From: Armillaria gallica
Lineage: Eukaryota > Basidiomycota > Agaricomycetes > Agaricales > Physalacriaceae
Direction of reading: 5' to 3'
Assembly (NCBI GenBank): GCA_037576215.1
Contig: JBANDB010000001.1
Coordinates: forward strand, 7,936,001 to 8,000,000
Length of the DNA: 64,000 nt
Below are positions 57,926-64,000 of the stretch, piece by piece; within the stretch, counting starts at the first letter, position 1; each line of letters opens with the position of its first letter. The notes below the pieces were generated by a model. It was not told the origin of the DNA and ran no database searches. It saw nothing but the letters and a program-made list of their open reading frames with translations. The translations under genes were made by a program, and so were the position numbers.

Positions 57926-59586
57926 CCAACTCTTCGACTAGTTGTCTCAACAGCTAGTAACTTAGCGGACGGCTGCATAGTGATAACTGTAATATTCTGC
58001 TATATCCACATCACCTTGCAGCAAGCAAAGATATCCAGGCACAGCTCTCGGTCCTCGCTTACTTCAAGTCTATTGACTGTTCCCACCTCGGATTAAAGAA
58101 ACTTAGGCTAAGGCGTAGCCTTCTTCATCCATCTCAGCTATTAGTTATTTTCGTGGTTAGTGCTTAACGTTCTCAGTTCCTACGTCTGAATTTCCTCTCA
58201 CGCAGGCGCAGTACGTTTTATATAGCTCGTCGTTGCGTCTCAGTACTCCGTAAGAACGAGTATCAGTGATATTGAATCTCGTGTAATGGTTATTACACCG
58301 CTTCGGGTTCAATTCCCGCTGCGATCTATACGACGTACATATGCCAATTTCGCCTTTTTCATGGATTTGAACGCTATTCTCAACCCAGGGCCTACTCTGA
58401 ATCTCGCTGACATAGTAAGCTTTTATTTTTACGTGCCGGCTTATATTTTATCGTACTTCCTTCCCTTCGCCTAGTGAATAACGTCTAATCACAAGTGCGG
58501 CACATACGAAGGGCAAGGTTCAATTTGATTCTATACATCCAAGACAAAGTATGATTCTTCCTTTTTCAAGCGCCCCTGTTCATACTCGCTGCCTATCTCT
58601 CGAAGTTTATTTGAGGATTAGTTGTCCTCTTCACCTGCAACTATGTAGGGTTTCGATTCCCTTTAATCAGTTCGAGTTATATTCTTCAAACACTCGTGTA
58701 CCAGCAAACAAAACAAAACGGAATGAACTCACTAATACTAACAACTTCCGTCCGGATTTAGTGTAACGGCGAGTCTTACATTGGACTCTAGGGTTCAATT
58801 CCTTGAGGACGAGTGATGATGTCGACACCTTTTTGTGAGAGTGATCAATTTCTATCTCACACTCCTACTCTGCCACAACATGCAACCACCCCACAATCAG
58901 AGTCAGGAAGCTATTCCCGGTATGCTTGAATACATGTTCCATTGATCTAACAGCGAGTGGGATGGTCAGGGTTCGACTCCCTGTGCTATTCATATATTCT
59001 TCTCAGACCATGTCTTTTTCACTCTTATTTCACCCGTTGAGCTCAGCGAAGCGATCACCATGGAAGGGAGTCTTTCATACTGATCTCTATGGAAAATGCA
59101 AGCTCTCTTGTTTCCCATCAATTTTTCTCACATAAAGTAGCCAAACCGCTAGCATGTCATCGATGAGGAGTTCAATCAAATGGTTTCCCGGTATCGTCAC
59201 TCGTTTTTTTCGGCATACTAGCAGCTCATCAAGGCGCATGTAGCTTCTTTCTCTCCGACTCCAGCCTTGCAGTTCGAATTCAGCCTTAGGCTCATATCGA
59301 CATCCTTAGCACTAGCTAACACTGCTCCACCAATAAGCCTATGCCCTACGTTCAACATTGACAACTATAGCCTATCGAATATGGTCTAACGGCTTCTTGG
59401 ATGCCTGCCCTTGGGGGTCGATTCCCCAGGATACGAATGTATGGCATGATTTCGGTTCTTTTTACAAATACACACCATGAACTAAACTATAGAGCGTACT
59501 GGCAATGCACCATTCATCCTGGTATTGGGTCGACGGGTTTTCACTTGTAGGACCCAGTTCGAGATGGAAATCCTTTTTTCATGATA

Positions 59587-59830
59587 CTGTAGTATTTCGA
59601 CGGTATCTTCACATAACGCGTAACGGGGGTCCATTATGTGAAGATCGGCGAACTTCGTAATGCGTACCAGGCCCATTTGCTGCCTTTGATTACTCAATAT
59701 AGCAGTAAATTTTCGGTCCGGCGTACACCGGACTGCCTATTAAAGTAGCTGACATCATAATGAAGATGTGACTGACTGAAGATGTGCATAACGCGTAACA
59801 CCCCGTGAAGATACGGTCGAAATACTACAG
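59587..59830. mobile_element. TA-flanked MITE, Tc1/mariner-like
   Basis: 26-bp terminal inverted repeats beginning CTGTAGTATTTCGAC (59587-59612 and 59805-59830) with one mismatch, flanked by TA on both sides (59585-59586, 59831-59832). The homologous site in the other duplication copy (near 20,527) is empty with a single TA. The left end carries a hairpin: ATCTTCACATAA (59605-59616) pairs with TTATGTGAAGAT (59634-59645) around a 17-nt loop with ACGCGTAACGG-like sequence. No coding capacity. Confidence 0.85.
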
Positions 59831-59992
59831 TACTACGCACCTGGATATAAATTAGCACACTACTCTCAGATCGAGTTTCCTCGATCCACATCTCCGATAT
59901 CTTTATTGTTAATTTGAATACAAGCCATGTTGACATCTTCTGTTGTGATTTTATGCCATGCCGAGTATTACATCGAACCACAGTGTTCCATT

Positions 59993-61238
59993 CACTCCTG
60001 TGATTGGCCGGTAATATCCGGGGGTTAAATACTCTCTCGTAATTTCATCGGTAACTTCCCTAAAAACATGCATGAGAAAACACTGCAAGAAATATGTGTA
60101 GGGCTGCGCGCCGTCACCGTATTGTACGGTGATACGGCTTCCGTGTACGGTATACGGACCGAAGCCGTGAGCACTCCCAGACATACCGTACTATACGGCC
60201 GTCGACGGCCGTAGGTGTGTGGCAGTGCAACAAGATGCGAGGAGGCACTTCTGAGCTCCGTTTTTGCTCTCTGACATCAATCTAACATGCATTTGAGTAT
60301 CTGAAAATCATCTCCGTTGATCTCACCATCTATCCTAGCCCTCGACGACTCAAAACTTGGCCTTGAGGGAACTATGACACCATGGCATGGCTCTTGAACT
60401 GACCAAAAGTGGCCTTTTCCCAGTGAGGATACACACGCAACGTGTTGAACTGTTTAGTACGTCAGTATAATATCCATTGCCTACCATACTGATGCATTTA
60501 GATGAAACATACTCTCGACAATGAATACGGCCGTATATACGATCGTAATAGCCGTAATTATACGGACCGACACCGTCAGCAGCCTTGCCTATACGGTATA
60601 CGGTACGGATACGGACGGTGCGCAGCCCTAAATATGTGCCGTGTTTTGATCCATCATGTTGCCTGTAATTTTATCCGTATTTGTTCAAAAAATATATGTA
60701 GAAACACCGAATATCATTTCATGCGTCATTGCTGGAAGGAAATACGGATGGAAACACGTATGAAAACATCCACGTGTTTTCATCAGTCATTATAGAACAA
60801 ACACGAGAGGGAATTACCGATGGAAACACCCATGTAAACACAAAGGGTGTTTCCATTGGTGTTTTACACCCGAAAATCTACCGAATTTGGGAAGAATTTA
60901 CGCAGTTATTACCGATGAAAACACTCTTTGTGTTTGCATGGGTGTTTCCATCGGTAATTCCCTCTCGTGTTTGTTCTATAGTGACTGATGAAAACACGTA
61001 GATGTTTTCATACGTGTTTCCATCCGTATTTCCTTCCAGCAATGACGCATGAAATGACATTCAGTGTTTCTACATATATTTTTTGAACAAATACGGATAA
61101 AATTACAGGCAAAATGATGGATTAAAACACGGCACGTATTTCTCGCAGTGTTTTCTCGTGCATATTTTTAAGGAAGTTACCGATGAAATTACGAGAGAGT
61201 ATTTAACCCCCGGATGTTACCGGCCAATCACAGGAGTG
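59993..61238. mobile_element. Fold-back element with 3-bp target duplication
   Basis: The two halves are inverted copies almost to the centre, with arms beginning CACTCCTGTGATTGGCCGG and only one mismatch in the first 67 positions. It is flanked by ATT on both sides (59990-59992, 61239-61241); the other duplication copy has a single ATT near 20,682. Without the nested element it would be about 706 bp. A 3-bp duplication and a CACT end fit CACTA-type elements; Harbinger-type is an alternative. Open frames on both strands (for example 60,729-61,001) are products of the palindrome, not genes. Confidence 0.85.
60099..60630. mobile_element. hAT-like non-autonomous element nested in the fold-back element
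   Basis: Ends TAGGGCTGCGCGCCGTC (left) and the inverted TAGGGCTGCGCACCGTC (right) differ at one of 17 positions. An 8-bp direct repeat AATATGTG flanks it (60091-60098 and 60631-60638); the opposite arm of the host palindrome shows the unfilled site. The interior is full of TACGG/CCGTA words near both ends, as expected of hAT subterminal binding repeats (family knowledge). 532 bp, no gene. Confidence 0.88.
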
Positions 61239-61915
61239 ATTCCTTGAGGACGAGTTTCCATGTATAGGCCTTTGTGCCAGTTTCTTATAGGGGCTCACGC
61301 GCACACCAAATAACCGCGCCATTGTCGAAGTCACAAAGCTATCCCTGACTTTTATGAATGCATGTTCTAGTCGTCTAACGGTGATTCGGATGCCTAGGGT
61401 TCGATTCCCTATGCTCTTCATATGTTCTACCCAGGTCATGTATCTTTTTCACACTTACAGGCTACTTGACCTCACGTTCTACATTGAATTTATCACCGAT
61501 GCCCTTTATTGCTCTAAGTTTTTACCCTATCGGATATGGCTCGTCGGATGCGACCCGGGCGCCCCAGAGTACACTGAGCGTTAATTACCATTCCTTATGG
61601 TTCCGATGTCGCACAATGGTGAGTGTGCTCATGTAATCCTGGGGTTCAATTCCCTGCATCGCAGCATGTAAAGTGAATACACATATTTTGCATGAGCAAT
61701 CCCTTGTACTAGTGGTGTTATAAGATGAAATAGATTACAGCAAGACATAGTCACTGCTGGGGCCGATACATTTTCCGATCGGAAAAACGAGACCTCAAAA
61801 TGTTGTGACATTTCATTTGATATTCTAAAGGTAGAAACGAGTTCAGAAAAACAAGTTGAAAGGCGGGATCATTTACGTACTCTTTTAAGGTAAGGAAAAG
61901 TACTCGAAAAACGGA

Positions 61916-62756
61916 ATGATTGACAACATTTCCTCATCCTTATCAATGGAGATAAACCGCCTGGGAATTGACATGTCATGGAGTCAGTCGGTGAACAAAT
62001 GGATATCGGTATCAAACTACGCACCGAGAAAGATAAATTCCATCCTCTTGTTCCAAAGACCATTTGTGGTCGAAGTACACTGGGCTTATAAGGATTGTTG
62101 AGTTTGAAACACAGAGTGTCCGGAAGAATGTCGCACCGGTGCCTACATGAAGGGGGATATGTTAGTGACGAGAACTCGATGCCAAGCTAACGGCAGACTT
62201 ACCTCGTGCCAAAGTGCTCTGTTTCGTTAGGTACCTAGCCTACTGTTCCAGACGTTATACGGTCTGAAACAGCGAGTGTTGCCTGCAGATGTGGCCCGGG
62301 AAAATGAACTCGTCAGCAACAATAGAAAAGGGGAAAGGCACGTATCAGAAGTAAATTTACGTAGAAATCGGTATTCTGCGATTGGGAAAGACGAGTAAGA
62401 AAGGCGAATATATGAAGGTCGTGTACAAGAACGAAAGCCACCTATGTAAAAGATATCGGATCACGATGGAGTGATGATAAACTGAATAGCAAGATGAGAT
62501 GGGACTGAACTGAGTGGACTCGGAAGCGAAAGAGGAAGGTATGTGTGGCATGTCCGGCACATTCCGATCTGACCTTGACGTGTCTGTTCTTTCCACTACT
62601 AGCTCTCGACTATAATTCTCGATTCTGGGCTATTGTATTCATGTCTTCCGCATTTTTCAAAGGTTGGATAGATATACTGTAAATCTCGCTTCCATTCATT
62701 CAGATTATTACCGCTGATTCCCCCATTTTTCATGCAATTCCTTTCCTATATATGTT
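61916..62756. repeat. Dispersed repeat R2, copy 2
   Basis: Matches 40,464-41,306 in the same orientation with scattered changes (see copy 1). It lies just beyond the end of the segmental duplication, separated by about 160 bp that match nothing else here. Confidence 0.7.
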
Positions 62757-62861
62757 CGACGTTACTTTCACATCGCGCTAAAGTTTCGCGACTTTTGGGT
62801 TATAAGTGGATCTCTGAGTTCTCTGCGTCCAAGGTATTTGAACTGTGACTCCTCGAGCAGT

Positions 62862-63247
62862 ATGGCTTACAGATGCGCTGGTAGTGCACTTCGCTGGGGA
62901 TATCAGCCACTTGCGCTGTTAGGTATCGCAGGTACGTGCTCTGTCCTCTGCTGTACGGGTATCAGTTGCTGATTTGGATAGTAGGTTACGTGCTCACAGT
63001 CACTATAGTAAGCGCTTTCACCTCTATCTGTGTCTCTATGCTCATGCCGTTGTAGGTCAGCGACGGGTCCATTTGTTTACAGTTGAAGTCCATTTTGAAT
63101 AAGTTCTCTGGTGCGCGTATCCTTTTTTGTTGACTCCGCCTTATACTAACTGCCATCACAGATGCTCCTGAAACACCAGTTGGTCCGGCCCTCGCTATCG
63201 TGGCGTCGTTGTCATGCAGGTTTTGGCATGCTTTGCGCCCCTTCTGA
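62862..63247 (+). CDS. Four-exon gene for a 78-aa protein with one membrane helix
   Basis: Exons 62862-62931, 62982-63007, 63056-63110 and 63162-63247 join in phases 1, 0 and 1. The three introns are 50, 48 and 51 nt, all GT-AG; the third has a CTAAC branch-site word 12 nt before its AG. The product starts MAYRCAGSALRWGYQPLALL, continues GIAVGYVLTVTI (one membrane helix, residues about 14-33), then a short soluble part and PVGPALAIVASLSCRFWHAL. No family is recognised. Three phase-compatible introns in 386 bp are hard to get by chance. A minus-strand frame (62,986-63,285) overlaps it but has no matching exons. Confidence 0.55.
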
Positions 63248-63639
63248 ATACTTACGTGCATCCTCTTCCCAGCCACGGGTACCATGGAGCGGTAAGGGCC
63301 TTCGTTTTCCGGCAGTACAGCCGAGAGTGTAGGGACTGAGGTTGTGTCATGCAGTATTTAGAATACGTAGTCGGTGTATGTATTTACCAACCACAATAAA
63401 CAGTATTTCTGTTCATTTCTACGTTCCGTGATTTGCATGATTGCGATTAAATGTGTTTCTGTCGTTAGTAAAACGTGATGGACTTATGAGCATATGAGAA
63501 GGGAATTGGGATCGTATTATGATAGTATCACAATGATATATTAATGCGCGAGTTTCCGTTGTAATAGATTCCAATGGATTATGTATATCATAATGTATTT
63601 TGAACATTGTGACACATTCCGATCTCACGGTCTTTTCCC

Positions 63640-63896
63640 TGATGATATTCATCGCATCCATCTCATTCGTCTCCGGCCACGGATTCTTGAACCAAGCCGA
63701 CTGAGTCCGACAAGTCGAGTGTACACACCCAATCCTATATGGCGAAGACGCACAGTGGACGCGTTCATTCGAGGAGGGTGGTCACAGTCAGAATGGGTAT
63801 ATATGGTAAAATAGAGTTAGCATGTGACAGAATAACAGAGGATGGCACGTACTGGTCATAACAATCAAGCTAATGAGAACATCAGTAACTGCTTAC
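63640..63896 (-). pseudogene. NAPE-PLD-like relic (f), rearranged fragment
   Basis: The minus strand reads SAWFKNPWPETNEMDA (about 63,655-63,710), equivalent to KPVWFQNPWPSWRAKG of copy (d). At 63,850-63,890 lie the exon edge and intron words that surround the zinc motif in the other copies (tactggtcataac; aagctaatgagaacatcag). Their order is not the gene order, so parts of two copies are juxtaposed. Confidence 0.5.
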
Positions 63897-64000
63897 TGTA
63901 TAATTTCGACCAAGTGTTCAGTAACGCGTAACGGTGGCCCTTGAACTGAACACTTTTGTAAAGGTGTAACGGGTAACAGGGTCTCTGACTTGCCAGTGCA
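63897..64000. mobile_element. Second MITE of the TA-flanked family, cut by the window end
   Basis: Starts CTGTATAATTTCGAC after a TA (63895-63896), matching CTGTAGTATTTCGAC of the element at 59,587. The subterminal hairpin is kept with a different stem: AAGTGTTCAGT (63913-63923) pairs with ACTGAACACTT (63946-63956) around a loop with ACGCGTAACGGTGGCCC. It is inserted in NAPE-PLD relic (f). Confidence 0.7.

Larger units (their letters stand above)
58270..61665 (+). repeat. Cluster of tRNA-like units (VI)
   Basis: B-box-like words at 58306 (GGTTCAATTC inside a CGGG/CCCG stem), about 58649 (GGTTTCGATTC), 58792 (GGTTCAATTC), 58970 (GGTTCGACTC), 59416 (GGGTCGATTC), 61398 (GGTTCGATTC) and 61643 (GGTTCAATTC). 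A-box-like TAGTGTAACGGC at 58759 and TGGTCTAACGGC at 59382. In the unit at 58,75x the middle forms GAGTC/GACTC, an anticodon-like stem. The cluster is interrupted at 59,587-61,238 by inserted elements. Confidence 0.7.
56290..61755 (+). repeat. Segmental duplication, copy 2
   Basis: Counterpart of 17.73-21.19 kb. The extra length is explained by three insertions absent from copy 1: the MITE at 59,587-59,830, the fold-back element at 59,993-61,238 and the element nested in it. The match ends at about 61,755 (ACATAG), the same point where copy 1 is replaced by the LINE. Confidence 0.8.

Noticed and set aside
60729..61060. Open frames with nearly the same peptide on both strands
   Set aside because: They arise because the sequence is the palindromic fold-back element; the shared peptide is a by-product of the inverted arms.

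Overview
The window looks like nuclear DNA of a mushroom-forming basidiomycete (Agaricomycetes). Genes are broken by 47-60 nt GT-AG introns. It holds a psi-producing (linoleate diol synthase type) oxygenase relic, a non-LTR retrotransposon with a fungal-style spliceable intron, and lineage-typical hypothetical families. No species can be named from the sequence alone.

Layout. 0-10.5 kb is the ordinary gene-bearing part: a coiled-coil protein, a CxxC/H/C protein, a WD40 protein with a C-terminal membrane anchor, a proline/acidic protein with one in-frame TGA, a many-exon gene of possible LRR type, and a small two-exon gene. 10.5-17 kb is gene-poor except for a nine-exon DUF4436-like membrane protein (12,965-14,666). 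From 17.7 kb onward the window is a mosaic of three repeated ingredients: (i) relics of a NAPE-PLD-like metallo-beta-lactamase-fold gene, all on the minus strand (17.7-18.7, 25.9-27.9, 43.7-45.2, 51.1-53.3, 56.3-57.9 and 63.6-63.9 kb); (ii) clusters of short tRNA-like units with A-box, B-box and often an oligo-T run, every one found on the plus strand (16.9-17.6, 19.2-21.1, 41.4-41.9, 45.6-46.6, 49.3-50.6, 58.3-61.7 kb); (iii) tandem arrays of 115-170 bp units that begin like a splice donor and end like a splice acceptor (28.1-28.7, 39.5-40.4, 47.8-48.8 kb).

Between these lie a LINE (21.2-25.9 kb) with RNase H placed before the reverse transcriptase, a decayed psi-producing oxygenase (29.4-31.8 kb), a 985-codon gene with two in-frame TGA codons (33.2-36.2 kb), a second DUF4436-like gene (53.9-55.6 kb) and a four-exon 78-aa gene (62.9-63.2 kb).

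The blocks 17.7-21.2 kb and 56.3-61.75 kb are copies of one another in the same orientation, so insertions can be read as filled versus empty sites. One copy received a 244 bp TA-flanked MITE and a 1,246 bp fold-back element with a 532 bp hAT-like element nested inside it; the other copy is bordered by the LINE. Several disrupted genes carry stops explicable by C-to-T change. The picture is a repeat-rich, decaying subregion next to a healthier gene-bearing one. The two features least explained by known families are the one-stranded tRNA-like clusters and two sets of hairpins whose stems vary while their loops stay constant.
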